A DNA stretch of 30,625 nucleotides from UBA1731 sp963653155 (GTDB lineage: Bacteria > Verrucomicrobiota > Kiritimatiellia > RFP12 > UBA1067), in the NCBI GenBank assembly GCA_963653155.1, contig CAVJWR010000032.1:1-30625 (forward strand), read 5' to 3'. The notes under the pieces were generated by a model. It ran no database searches. It was not told the origin of the DNA and saw nothing but the letters and a program-made list of their open reading frames with translations. The position numbers were made by a program, and so were the translations under genes. Shown here one piece after another: positions 1 through 9,166 of this stretch. Within the stretch, counting starts at the first letter, position 1. Every line of letters starts with the position of its first letter.

Positions 1-94
1 CTGCCGACAAGTCCTTTTTCGTCCCGTCTTGGAACTTCTCATAGGGCACCCCATCAGAACCTCATCTAGTTTTCGAACTAATAGAACACCTGTG

Positions 95-104
95 CCCCCC
101 CCCC
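95..104. repeat. Run of ten C
   Basis: An uninterrupted run of ten C lies in the non-coding left edge, about 150 bases before the first gene. I see no reading frame over it. It could be a length-variable homopolymer or a sequencing or assembly inaccuracy. Nothing else is recognised in bases 1-200. Confidence 0.5.
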
Positions 105-227
105 ATCCGAAAGTCGGGAGTTTAGGACCGACCTCGTCCAGACCCTTGTAAATGAGGAAGGGACGAGGATCAATCCGGCGCATTTCGTTATTCAAAATTG
201 AATTGTTCAAATATGAGCAAGAAAATA

Positions 228-236
228 TGGTATAAT
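228..236 (+). promoter_or_regulatory. Extended -10 promoter of the AAA ATPase gene
   Basis: TGG followed by a perfect TATAAT (231-236) forms an extended -10 element. Six bases separate it from the ATG at 243, so the expected transcription start falls on or within a base of the start codon. There is no good -35 box and no Shine-Dalgarno sequence. The layout predicts a leaderless mRNA and supports ATG 243 over the in-frame ATGs at 198 and 213, which lie upstream of the -10 box. Confidence 0.7.
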
Positions 237-242
237 GTCCGC

Positions 243-1376
243 ATGAAAAACCCATTCAGATACGGATCGAAAGTCACGGGAGGGGAGTTCTACGACCGCA
301 TTGAAATCAAGAAGTCCATCCTGAACGTGATCGATGGCGGCAACAACGTCGTCCTTTACGGTCCCCGTCGCTACGGGAAATCGTCTCTCATGGCGGAGGT
401 CGTTGAGCATCTGCAGTCGCAGGGCGTTCTCTGCGTTTGCCTGAACCTGATGGATGTCGCCTCTCTCAATGACTTTGTTCTTTCCTATTCCCGTGCCGTC
501 TACCGTGTTGCCGCGCCAAAGGCTTCGGCTCTGCGGCATGTCGCGGATCTCTTCAAGCGACTGCGCCCCGTTCTGGGCTTTGACGAAAGCGGCTCGCCAG
601 AACTGTCCTTTCAGTTCGCGTCGCGAAAGATGGGTGCGCAGGAGCTACGCGAAGTCTTGGCGTTGCCGCAGGCGCTTTGTCCAAGGGGACGTCAGATGGT
701 CATCGTGCTCGACGAGTTTCAGGAAGTCGCTTCGCTGGGGCTTGGCGCGAAGTTTGAGCAGATCATGCGCAGCGTCATCGAATCGCACACAGACATCAGC
801 TATGTGTTCCTGGGGTCGAAGTGCCATCTGATGAAGCGCATGTTCCTGTTGCCGGCAAGGCCGTTTTACCGCAGCGCACAGACCTTCTCCCTGTCCCTGC
901 CGCCGCCGAACGAGAGTGCGGCCTTTCTCGTGGAGAAATTCGGGGCGGTCAAGATGCGGCTCTCTGCCGAGCTGGCGTCCGTCATGGTCGAAAAGGCGGG
1001 CAACGTGCCGTACTATCTTCAGGCGCTGGGCTCGTGGGTTTTCCGCATGGTTAGCGAGCGGGCGGGGAAGGACGTCACGGGTTCTGACGTACAGACAGGA
1101 TTTGATCTCATGTACGAGGCCGAGCGCGAACTTTTCGAGAATGTCTTCCAGTCACTCCCAGAATCGCAGCGCCTGGTTGCCCGCGCCATCGCGCAAGAGC
1201 CTACGGCACAGTTCACCGAAGACTACCGCGCACGGCACTTCCTGCCGTTGCCTTCGACCGTGAACACGGCCGTGCGGCGCTTGGTGGACGATTCTCGCAT
1301 CGACAGCCTCGATGGCATCTATCGTCTCATCGACCCGCTCCTTGCCCATCACCTGCGCGTCTCGGCCACAACGTAG
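243..1376 (+). CDS. Archaeal-type AAA ATPase, orphan
   Basis: A 377-residue P-loop ATPase resembling the archaeal-type ATPase family (COG1672-like). Visible motifs are the Walker A loop GPRRYGKSS near residue 38, a Walker B strand VIVLDEF around residue 155, and a following VFLGSK segment typical of the sensor region. The C-terminal third looks like the winged-helix part of this family (VARAIAQEPT...VNTAVRRLVDDSRI). Length is normal for the family. Such proteins are common in accessory regions of gut bacteria; their cellular role is mostly unknown and partners vary. The gene stands alone: the spacer after it holds a copy of the hip operator and repeats rather than a second gene. The start was chosen because the -10 box sits just before it. 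The ATPase assignment is firm; any role in defence or mobility would be a guess. Confidence 0.8.
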   Translation: MKNPFRYGSKVTGGEFYDRIEIKKSILNVIDGGNNVVLYGPRRYGKSSLMAEVVEHLQSQGVLCVCLNLMDVASLNDFVLSYSRAVYRVAAPKASALRHVADLFKRLRPVLGFDESGSPELSFQFASRKMGAQELREVLALPQALCPRGRQMVIVLDEFQEVASLGLGAKFEQIMRSVIESHTDISYVFLGSKCHLMKRMFLLPARPFYRSAQTFSLSLPPPNESAAFLVEKFGAVKMRLSAELASVMVEKAGNVPYYLQALGSWVFRMVSERAGKDVTGSDVQTGFDLMYEAERELFENVFQSLPESQRLVARAIAQEPTAQFTEDYRARHFLPLPSTVNTAVRRLVDDSRIDSLDGIYRLIDPLLAHHLRVSATT

Positions 1377-1422
1377 GCTACAGGGGCGGGATGGCGCGTA
1401 CAACGGGCTACAAGACCATTCA

Positions 1423-1497
1423 GCCCCCTCTGAGAGATGGTTAAAGGCAATATATTGCTGATAAGTGCATAGGGACATTGATAAGAACAATATATTG
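1423..1497 (+). promoter_or_regulatory. Orphan copy of the hipBA operator
   Basis: This stretch matches the sequence directly upstream of hipB (10979-11054) at most positions. It contains CTCTGAGAG, the perfect palindrome GCAATATATTGC (1447-1458), two TGATAAG direct repeats and a second palindrome CAATATATTG (1488-1497). The palindrome centres are 40 bp apart, exactly as at hipB. The copy lacks the extended -10 box and no hip gene follows it. It looks like an operator without a promoter, either a remnant of a lost hip locus or a second binding site for the same repressor. Confidence 0.7.
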
Positions 1498-1546
1498 AAG
1501 TCTCCTTTCATTTTGCCGTTGAGGCATTTGCCTTTTGCCCTCTCAT

Positions 1547-1661
1547 GCGCATTTCACGGAAATGCGCCCACCGATTCCAAGCCCACGTGTGTCACGCATG
1601 GGTAATGGTCGCAACAAGTGCGACCCTCCCGTGTCCGCCAGCGGTCGCAGTGGACTGCGAC
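1547..1661. repeat. Three perfect palindromes in the spacer
   Basis: Three hairpin-forming palindromes lie in a row: GCGCATTTC-ACG-GAAATGCGC (1547-1567), GGTCGCA-ACAAG-TGCGACC (1607-1625) and GTCGCAGT-GG-ACTGCGAC (1644-1661). The second is followed by CCTCCC. The first recurs with a changed loop at 22247-22267, and the GTCGCAG type recurs at 18776 and 22211. None has the T-run expected of an intrinsic terminator. Confidence 0.75.
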
Positions 1662-1688
1662 TCTCTCGTATGCCGTGGCGCGTGTGCC

Positions 1689-1698
1689 NNNNNNNNNN
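1689..1698. other. Scaffold gap (10 N)
   Basis: Ten N join two contigs inside the repeat-rich spacer. The true gap length is unknown. The right side resumes with repeat-module sequence (AACTTCTC, then ATGCAATCGTAAATCGCAAATC at 1729-1750, given here only as a module), so assembly probably broke on the repeats. Confidence 0.9.
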
Positions 1699-1747
1699 CT
1701 CACCCTCTCAACTTCTCAACCTCATCATGCAATCGTAAATCGCAAAT

Positions 1748-1832
1748 CCCAACTACCCACCACCAACTACCATCTACCAACTACCCACCACCAACTACCA
1801 TCTACCAACTACCAACTATCATCTACCATCTG
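1748..1832. repeat. Heptanucleotide array (WCTACCM) with 28-bp superunit
   Basis: A tandem array with a 7-bp period. It is organised as a 28-bp unit of four heptads (AACTACC, CACCACC, AACTACC, ATCTACC) present twice, followed by more diverged heptads. The minus strand carries a TAG or TGA in nearly every unit. The HEAT-repeat gene ends inside it: its last three codons and its TGA stop are array sequence. Confidence 0.85.
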
Positions 1833-2574
1833 ACATCGTATAATCCTCATCCGTATGGAATCGGTAGACTTCCTTCATCTCATCCACGGCAGAGGGATTG
1901 GCCTTGGATTCGATTATCCGCACCGCAGTCGCGACCGCCAACGCACTGTCCGAAAGGGCTTTCAGTTGTCCTGAAAGCATGGATAGGCCGTCCTTTCCGC
2001 ACACACCCTTGAGCATAAGCATCGTCTCTATGTGCTTGGCCTTTTCCCCCTCATCCTCAACCTGCATAAGGGCCTGTTCCACGGCATTCATCGCAGCCGA
2101 ATGGACATCCTCATCCGCATCGGCAAGGTATGGCATAAGTTCCGGCAAGGCCTTTTCGCCGAACCACTGAAGCGCCTCCACGGCCTTCTGCCGTACCTCG
2201 GCGGACGGGTTGGACTGTGCAGACATGGCGAGTTTGCTTACCGCCTCGAACTTCTCGTCATCCAAAGCCGACTGAATCGAATCCATCGTTTTCTGGTCTT
2301 CCGCAGAGAGAGTATTGTCGTTGTCACTCGCCTCTGACTCAGGCATGTCTGAGGACGCAGAGCCCTGCGCATTTGGACTTGTCTCTGTAATGCGCTTTGT
2401 CCGAGCGCGTTTTGCGCTGTCTTTCGGCTTGGACGTCTTCTCTATCATACGGCCATGTCCGACTGATTCATCGCCCGTCTTGCCCGCGCCCGTGAATGCT
2501 CCACCCCAAAAGCAGATAGCCACACCCGCCGCAAGCGCCAGAATGCTCGCGCCAACCAGAATCTTCCTGTTCAT
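1819..2574 (-). CDS. Membrane-anchored HEAT-repeat protein
   Basis: A 251-residue protein that starts MNRKILVGASILALAAG and has an N-terminal hydrophobic segment (residues ~4-25), so it is probably an anchored or exported protein. A low-complexity Ser/Lys/Glu/Asp linker follows to about residue 90. The rest contains HEAT-like helical repeats (VRQKAVEALQWFGEKALPEL, then VHSAAMNAVEQAL), which usually mediate protein contacts. The start ATG overlaps the stop of the upstream giant gene as ATGA, so the two are probably translationally coupled and act together. The C-terminus lies in the heptad array, so the last residues (SDGR) may not be ancestral. The specific function is unknown. Confidence 0.75.
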   Translation of the reverse strand: MNRKILVGASILALAAGVAICFWGGAFTGAGKTGDESVGHGRMIEKTSKPKDSAKRARTKRITETSPNAQGSASSDMPESEASDNDNTLSAEDQKTMDSIQSALDDEKFEAVSKLAMSAQSNPSAEVRQKAVEALQWFGEKALPELMPYLADADEDVHSAAMNAVEQALMQVEDEGEKAKHIETMLMLKGVCGKDGLSMLSGQLKALSDSALAVATAVRIIESKANPSAVDEMKEVYRFHTDEDYTMSDGR

Positions 2575-5500
2575 TTTCTTGCCTCGATGTAGAGCGTGTC
2601 GCCCACCTTGACGGTCAACGTTTTCGGACGCCCATTCAGCTCGCCCGTCAGTTTCTCGCTGAACCAGTACGTCCCCATCGCCCACGGGACATCACCGCAC
2701 TCCGGGCAACCGTCGCCCCAGTCCGGCAACAGCACACCCCGGTAGTTCGCCGTGACCGTCTTGCCGTCCGCGTTTAGCGTCCTGAAGCTACCGCTGATGA
2801 GTCCCGTCGTTCGGTTGAGCGAGAGCTTCGCGCCTGTGGCCTTTGCCGACACCGGATCGAATTTCACGGACGTTGCGGCTATCGTGACCGGAATCGCCTC
2901 TATCGCACCTTCCGCGACAAGGTCGTGTCCCACCGCCGCCGGATCCATCGTATCCAGCAGGCTCTGTTTCGCGTCGATCCACGAGCCGACAGCCAAGCCG
3001 TAGCGGACGTCCGCACAAGCCTCCGTCAAGGCTTCCGTATGCGTCCATCCCGGAATGACGTTCGCGTCACAGGTCACGGCCTGAACCTCGCCGTTGGCCT
3101 TGATGCGCAGAACCGCCGTGAAGAAATCCTTCGCCGTGCGGTAGTAGATCGGCAGCAGCGCCGCGTCCACGCCGTCAGCCACAAGGACAGACGAGCCGCT
3201 GAACGCCTGCCCGTTCGGCAAGAAACCCGCATAGCGCATCGTGCCCGTGTGCACTGCGGATGCCGCCATCTGTAGCGTGACAACCGGCGAGCCGTTCGCC
3301 AACGTCTCGCCTTCGGCATCCCCAAACGCCGCCGTGTAGCAACCGACCCACGCCGTGGCCGGATTCTCCCGGCTCCACGCCTCGGGCGCCTCGGCCGTCA
3401 GGATGTCCGTGAAGTCCGGGTCGGACAGTGAGACCTCTACCGTGCCGTCAGGCCACGCCGTCACGACCAGTGCATAGGGCTTCTTCGCGACCGTCAGCTC
3501 GGCGGACAGCGCACCCGTCGTGGAATCGTAAGTGGCCCAGCCCTTGGACGCAAGCGAGACGGTGCCGACCGAACAGCGATACTTCGCCGTACAACGTCCC
3601 GTGGGCTGAATCGTCAGGTTCGAGAGGATGCCGACAAGTCGCCTCTCTGCCGCGTCGACCACCATCATGTCGGGAATCGTGCGCCGCGTTGCGACGGACG
3701 GATTCGCGCCCGGTGCGGACGGGGCAAGCGCCGCAACGTCCGTCACGGCGAACGTCAGATGGATCGTCAATCCCGGCACCGTCTGCCGTCCGACCGTCTG
3801 CGAGACCTGATAGACTGCCTCGTAGGCACCGCCTTTTGCCGTCGGCATGCCGCTCACGCACAACCGGTCGCCCGCGAGCTTCACCGAAACGCCGGTGGGG
3901 ACTGCCCCCGAAAGTTTCGTGATCTTGGCCTTTGCGCCGTCCGCGAGATTAAGCACGGCGACCTCCTGCGAGACGGCGCAGTAGCGCGTTAGGCTCAAGG
4001 CGAGCGAATCGGCGGCAAAGCGCGGCGCGTCCACACCGACAAGCTGGATCGTGAGCGTACGGGCGGATGTGTCCGCCTTGATGCCAGTTAACGAATCGAA
4101 CGAGACCGTCACCTTGCCGGATGGGCAATCCGCAAGCATCGGCAGGTCAAGTTCTGCCCACTGCACGCCCGACGTGCGCGAAGCCCAGGCGAACGTCGGC
4201 GGCGCGGCGAACGTGCCCGTCGACGCCTTGAGTGTACACGAGACGTCGCCCGACGCACCACCGAAGCGCGCCACGCCGAGACGGACGCGCGATCCCTCCG
4301 GTGCGATGACCGTTCCCTTCTTGGCGATCGAGGGCTCGGCCTCGGCCAGCGCAACCTTCCCGACGTTCATCTTGTCGTTGTCGATGAGCGTCAGCTCGAA
4401 CGCCGACACGCCGAGCAGTAGGCGAAGCACTTGCGTGCCGTCCGCGTTAGCGCCGTCGAAGACGTCGATTTCGATATTCTTCGTTCCCGTCTCGCCGTCG
4501 GCCCAAGAGATGCTGTCCGTGACGAGGCGATAGCGGTCGACGAACGCCGTGGAGGCCGCATCAACGACGACAGAAACGTTCGTCGCGCCCGACGCACCGC
4601 CCGTGCGGACAATCGGTACGAGTACGCGTAGCGTGCCGCCCGCCTTCTTAGCATCCGCTTCGCTCGCGGTGTCTGATGTCTTCGCAAAGGAAATCGTGCC
4701 CGCATCATCCGTCGATTCCGTCGTCAGGTCGTAGACGACGACCGAGCCGCCATTCCGATCCAGCGCGAACGCCGCGCTTGTCTCGACGGCCTCGACCTGA
4801 ACAAAGTAGTCGGTCTCCGCGTCGGACGCAATCTCCTGCGGCGGCAGGCTGACGCCCGCTGCAAGGTTGCCCGTCGCGGCCGTGACCTTCGTCGCCTTGC
4901 CGCCCGTCACCTGCCAGAGGTTGAGCCGCACGTTCTCCTCCGTCGTCTCGCCCGTCCGGCCCTTTACGGTGAACGTCGTCCGCGTCCAGCGGTCGCGGCC
5001 AGTGAGCCGCCAGTAGTCCGAAAGGTCGATGGCCGAGATCGTCGAGGTGCGTATGCCGCCCCGGATGTCCAGTGTGCAGTCATCCGTCGTGGCCGTCGAC
5101 CAGTCGCGGTTCAGCTCTTCCGTCGGATCGTCCGCGAGCGACAAAATCTCGTCCAGTCGGCGCACGTAGGCGGCGGACGCGTGTGCGTCCGTCGGACTGA
5201 CCGCCGCGAACTTGTCGAAACGACCGATGACACGTCCAGCCGCATTCTGGACGACAAACGTCGGTACGCCGAGACGCGCCTTCCCCGGTATGCACAGCCC
5301 GCCGTTAGCCACGAGATTCGTCACGAGGCCGATGTTGCGAGCAAGCGTTTCGGCGGCCAAGATCGAGTCGATTCCCTTGCGCGAAAGGTAGCCCGCACCG
5401 CTCTGCACGCGCACGTCCTCGGCGGCAATGTCCGTTCCGTTCGTCAGGACCTTTACGTAGCCGTCGCTGACGGTTCCAGGCTCGTAGGTCAACAGGCAGG

Positions 5501-6598
5501 TCTTGCCGTTCGAGGAAAGGCGCGGGATGTCGATCTGCGCACAGTACACCCCATTCGCAACGAGCCATTCTTCAAAGGTTGTGGTCTCGATAAAATTGCG
5601 ATCCGTCCGCGCACAATCAGGACACCAAAGCGAGCCGCCGACAAGGTTCAGCGTGAACGTCCCTGATGCCTGTGCCTTGGCCAACACAAGATCCCGATCC
5701 ATCGTCCACTCGCCCGGCTGAAGTGTATCCGCGTCACGCTCGCCCAGCCACAGCGGGTTCTTGGTGCTTGTGGGAACGTCCGTGAACACGATGGACGACT
5801 GGGCGACCGATTCGCCGTTGCACGTAAGCTCAAGGCCAATGACGTCTCCCACCTCAAACGATTCCGCATCCACGCGCACGACAGGATTGATTGTCGGCAT
5901 CTCCGCACCTGCCTCAAATATGACGGGAATGGTGGCACTGCCCGCATTACGCGGCAAGGCAACCTTCAGGTCATACGCTTCCGCTTCTGTCGCATTCCGG
6001 CGGCGAATCGGCACAGTCACGGCGACCGTTTTCCCGACAGAAGCCTCCAATCGTGCGCTCGGCGAATTGGAAACAATAAAATAGGCCGACGGCCCTGGCT
6101 GATATTCGGCGAAAAATGCATCGACGCTCTTTGAANNNNNNNNNNCTTTGAAAGCTGGGCGGACAGCGATCCGCCAGACGCCAGCATCTGGCCACTTCGT
6201 CCGACAAAGTTTGTCGCGACAACCTCATTTCCATGCGGCCAAATCAGGGACACATAGGGGAACGCCGTTATCTTCGTACAGATTCCGCCCGCCGTGGCCA
6301 CATAGTCATACGCCTTGTTCACGTTCTTCTCGACATGGCAGAACAGAAACCTCTCCTGCGACATCCAGTCCTTGAAAGACGTAGACGCGCAATCTGCCGT
6401 CAGCGCGGCACAGTGGTCGCATCCCACCTTGGAGGCGACCAGCACAAGCGGCGTTCCCGTGGAAAACGCACTGTTCGTCGCCGCCGCAAAGTCATCGAGC
6501 CAAACGCCTCTGGGGTTCGCCGCCATCACACCATGGCAAAACGACGCGAAGAAAATCGCCGCGAACATGCGCACCACATTTCTACTTTTTGCCTTCAT
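2571..6598 (-). CDS. Giant secreted thioredoxin-like / Calx-beta protein (spans a gap)
   Basis: This reads as one protein of about 1336 residues once the 10-N gap at 6136-6145 is closed. Both gap edges end in the same 7 bases, CTTTGAA; merging them keeps a single frame from ATG 6598 to the TGA at 2573. Residues 1-26 are a signal peptide ending VMA. A first thioredoxin-like domain has a CDHC motif and a later Phe-Pro pair (AFPYVSL). A second has WCPDC near residue 319 and the cis-Pro segment GVPTFVV near 438. A Calx-beta-like domain at about 627-737 ends LTLIDND, and another follows. An Ig-like region (VPTGVSVKLAGDRLCVSGMPTA) comes next, then C-terminal beta-rich repeats with a CPEC motif. It is expected outside the cytoplasm, possibly in redox or adhesive work, but no exact function is known. 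It overlaps the HEAT gene by ATGA. Confidence 0.75.
6136..6145. other. Scaffold gap that is probably an overlap
   Basis: Ten N separate two contig ends that both carry CTTTGAA. Collapsing the duplicate gives an unbroken coding frame (…AQLSKSVDAFF…) and an integral 1336 codons for the gene, so little or no sequence is likely to be missing here. As deposited, the N run makes the gene look frameshifted. Confidence 0.8.
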
Positions 6599-6609
6599 CG
6601 TTTTTGTTC

Positions 6610-6619
6610 NNNNNNNNNN
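6610..6619. other. Scaffold gap upstream of the giant gene
   Basis: Ten N lie eleven bases before the giant gene's ATG and remove its promoter and ribosome binding site from view. No shared sequence is visible at the two edges, so the gap size cannot be judged. The far side resumes in repeat-module sequence (CTTCTCCACGG). Confidence 0.9.
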
Positions 6620-6667
6620 TAGCAACACTTGATGCCCCCTCCCATTTCTACACTTCTCCACGGCCCA

Positions 6668-6694
6668 AACCTACCCACTACCATCTACCAACTA
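6668..6694. repeat. Short heptad array after the PPIase gene
   Basis: Four WCTACCM heptads are preceded by the common leader CTTCTCCACGG. The array begins four bases beyond the TAG stop of the parvulin-like gene. On the gene's own strand it reads GTTGGTAGATGGTAG, which carries stop codons in several frames. Confidence 0.8.
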
Positions 6695-6698
6695 ACCC

Positions 6699-7781
6699 CT
6701 AATTTCTCCGTTTCTCCGTGTGAGACGAATCTGTCGAAACAGCCTGAGACTTGGCCGATTTCCTGGCCTTGGCCGGCGCCGGCTCTTCCAATACCTTGTA
6801 TGTGAAATTCGTGCCGAGCGGATATTCGAACTTCACGTTCTTCCGAATGTCCGCAAGCAAATCCAGCTGTGCCGCTTCACGATTCTCCTGTTCAAGCTGT
6901 TTCCTCAAGGCCGCACGTTCCGGAATCTCCATCTTGACCTTGAGGCGAATCAGGATTCGAACGCATTTGTACTGCTCGTCACTCTCTTTGCCAACGACTC
7001 GAACAATCATCAGCCCTTCGTCCGTCTCGATTGGCTTCGTAAATGCACCGACCTTCATTCCCGGCAGGACATTTGCCACTTCCTGAAGATAAAAATATTT
7101 TGGATTGATCGTTTCCCATTCGTGTGCGTAATTGCAATCGTCCCCATACAGAAGCTTATCCTCCGAATACGACTTGGCGACAGTTTCCCAGTCTTCGCCC
7201 GCCTGAAGACGCTTCCACGCCTCGTCTCCACGCGCTTTTGCCCGCATATTCTCGGCCTCGTTCCTTGCGATGACTTGCTTGAGTTGCGCTTCGGCGATCT
7301 CTACATCCTCGTCTGTCGGCACAACCGAATCGCAGTCCATCAGATACTGCTCAAGACGGCACTCGCGCATGAATTGCCGCCGGAAATAATTGCCGGATTC
7401 CCCAAATTCTTTCGCTACCTCGTCAATCGTTGCCTTGGGCTTGCGCACAGTCTGGCGGTAGCGGGCCAGAACCGCTTCCTTTGCCATATCCGAAACCTTG
7501 AGGCCGCGTTTCTTGAATTCCCGATCCAACAAGGCCGACGTAACGAGCGACGGCCCAACCTTCATCGCCATTCGGTTGATCCATTTTACCCGATCGCGTT
7601 CCTTGACCGGCTTGCCAGCACATGCCTGTGCGGCGGCAAGGAACTCGGCCGCATCTTTCGCGTCCTTCGCCGTGACAGTCAGGCCATCGGCCTTCACGAA
7701 TACGACCTGCGACAGCGGATCAGCCGGGCGGCAACCGCAGACGATAAGCCCCAAGATAATGGCGATCAATGGCATTCTCAT
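6699..7781 (-). CDS. Parvulin-like peptidyl-prolyl isomerase lipoprotein
   Basis: A 360-residue protein related to the PpiC/SurA/PrsA foldases. The start at 7781 (MRMPLIAIILGLIVCGC) gives a short signal peptide with a probable lipobox V-C-G-C at Cys17; longer in-frame starts read back into repeat sequence. A helical N-domain with the NFRRQFMRE type of segment comes before a parvulin core around residues 215-300 (WKRLQAGEDWETVAKSYSED ... GMKVGAFTKPIETDEGLMIVRVVG). The C-terminus is charged. Such lipoproteins assist folding of exported proteins, which fits the neighbouring secreted, Cys-containing proteins on the same strand. A -10-like TACAAT lies 10 nt before the ATG and overlaps a repeat heptad. 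Family confidence is good; substrates are unknown. Confidence 0.8.
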   Translation of the reverse strand: MRMPLIAIILGLIVCGCRPADPLSQVVFVKADGLTVTAKDAKDAAEFLAAAQACAGKPVKERDRVKWINRMAMKVGPSLVTSALLDREFKKRGLKVSDMAKEAVLARYRQTVRKPKATIDEVAKEFGESGNYFRRQFMRECRLEQYLMDCDSVVPTDEDVEIAEAQLKQVIARNEAENMRAKARGDEAWKRLQAGEDWETVAKSYSEDKLLYGDDCNYAHEWETINPKYFYLQEVANVLPGMKVGAFTKPIETDEGLMIVRVVGKESDEQYKCVRILIRLKVKMEIPERAALRKQLEQENREAAQLDLLADIRKNVKFEYPLGTNFTYKVLEEPAPAKARKSAKSQAVSTDSSHTEKRRN

Positions 7782-7799
7782 ATTATTTGCGATTGTATT

Positions 7800-7988
7800 T
7801 AGTTGGTAGAGGATAGTTGGTAGTTTGTGGGCTTTAAACTGCCACGACAAATCACTAAATGGTCAAATGCAATCGTAAATCGCAAATCATAAATCGTAAA
7901 TAAATGTCTATACTTCTCCACGGCTACCCACTACCCTCTACCAACTACCCTCTACCAACTACCCTCTACCAACTACCATCTACCAACT
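7800..7988. repeat. Composite spacer repeat with inverted heptad ends
   Basis: The spacer between the secreted protein gene and the PPIase gene is mostly repeat. 7800-7832 carries heptads in the GGTAGTT orientation. 7871-7902 carries AATCGYA heptads (AATCGTA, AATCGCA, AATCATA, AATCGTA). The leader ACTTCTCCACGG follows near 7912, and 7924-7988 carries heptads in the opposite orientation, with a 14-bp CTCTACC-AACTACC unit repeated three times. The two outer arrays are thus inverted relative to each other, as in the 22120-22417 element. Confidence 0.8.
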
Positions 7989-8057
7989 CACCACAAAACA
8001 GCGGACAGATGAACGAATTCACCTGCCCGCCGTTCAGACTTCATGCATCCCTAAGAA

Positions 8058-8912
8058 TTAGAGAGCCTTGGTCTCCTTGGCGTTGTACTTGATGGAGAAT
8101 GTGCCATAAGCCGCCGTCTCAAGCGCTGTATCAATGGTGGTCGTGCCGCACACGAAAGCACCCGCCGGCTGGTTCGCCGTGCAGCAGTACTCGCATTCAG
8201 GGGCTGCGATGACACCAACGATGTTGCCCGAAAGGGACGTGATGCCATCAACAGTCTGCAGAACGCCAGCGTTGTTGTCGATGACCTTGCCGACCGAACC
8301 CTGTCCGGCGAGATACGCCGTCGTGATGCCCGTCCCTGACACTTCAGCGAAGATCTCGGCCTTCTTGGCCGCCGCATACGTGAGACCGCCAAAACGCTGA
8401 ACCGAGGCCAGCGCCACCGTCTCATCAATCGCGTAATCCGCGCCAGTGAGACCCGCGCAGCAAATGTCGCCGACGACGACATCCGAGAACTTCTTCGTAC
8501 CGGCGATGCGATAGCAACCCTCTTCCGTCACCTTGAAGGTGTCGCAGAACTTGCCAGCCGACTTCTCCGTATAGGTCGCCGCGAGCGGGACGATGTTGGT
8601 GATGAGCCACGCATTGTCCTTCTTTGCCTTGGACGAAAGTGCCGGAACAGTCGTGCCGCCAACACGTTTGGTCGTGAAATAGCGGTCCTGGACTTTGGTA
8701 ATTGCCGAATCAGCCGTGATCAGCGCCTGAACAGCCGCATTCTGATACCAGAACTCGTCACCAGCAGCATTCGCGCCGAGGTTGTAGGTCGTGGTCGTCT
8801 TGCCAGACTTTCCAACCGTCGTCTTCACCGATGCGCTGAACGTATAGGCCGTATCGGCAAATGCGCCGCCGACCATCGCCGCAAGAGCGGCCGCAATCAT
8901 GAGTTTCTTCAT
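8058..8912 (-). CDS. Secreted Cys-containing protein of unknown function
   Basis: A 284-residue protein with a clear signal peptide (MKKLMIAAALAAMVGGAFA, cleavage before DTAYTF). The mature part is rich in Ala, Thr, Gly and Val and looks beta-rich. It contains scattered Cys, including ICC and CEYCC clusters, that could form disulfides. I do not recognise a domain. The upstream region folds into several hairpins and there is a weak AGGA about 15 bases before the ATG. It lies on the same strand as a PPIase lipoprotein and a thioredoxin-like protein, so it may be one of their folding clients; that is inference. It could be a surface layer or structural envelope protein. Confidence 0.65.
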   Translation of the reverse strand: MKKLMIAAALAAMVGGAFADTAYTFSASVKTTVGKSGKTTTTYNLGANAAGDEFWYQNAAVQALITADSAITKVQDRYFTTKRVGGTTVPALSSKAKKDNAWLITNIVPLAATYTEKSAGKFCDTFKVTEEGCYRIAGTKKFSDVVVGDICCAGLTGADYAIDETVALASVQRFGGLTYAAAKKAEIFAEVSGTGITTAYLAGQGSVGKVIDNNAGVLQTVDGITSLSGNIVGVIAAPECEYCCTANQPAGAFVCGTTTIDTALETAAYGTFSIKYNAKETKAL

Positions 8913-8934
8913 GTTGTTTTTGTTTCCTGTTTTG

Positions 8935-9055
8935 CTGATTCTCCCGGCTCGGCGAACGCTCGCCTTGCCAAGACCGGAGCGACCCGGTTGATCCGTTCAT
9001 TCCGGCGGTATCCTGCCGTCCCACATTGTTGAACCCGCGTGAACACGGTCGACAC
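8935..9055 (-). promoter_or_regulatory. Hairpin-rich leader before the secreted protein gene
   Basis: Read on the minus strand, three hairpins follow one another: GGC-AGGATACC-GCC, ACCGG-GTCGCT-CCGGT, and a longer one with GGCGA-GCGT-TCGCC as core flanked by GGC and GCC. They lie 20-140 bases before the ATG and would be part of the 5' UTR if transcription starts upstream. No known riboswitch signature is evident. The rest of the 8913-9333 spacer holds no gene that I can support. Confidence 0.35.
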
Positions 9056-9166
9056 ACATGTCATGCCATTCAGCCTCAGCCCGAAGGTTTGAGTTTCGCT
9101 TCAGGCTACAACCGACCTCGTCGCACCGAAGAGTCAACTTTCATTCTGCCCGGGATACCCTAGGCC

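Noticed and set aside
1748..1832. CRISPR array
   Set aside because: The unit is only 7 bp with no unique spacers, and no cas genes are present.
5971..6234. Separate small genes around the N gap
   Set aside because: They are out-of-frame readings over the gap; the merged frame explains the region fully.
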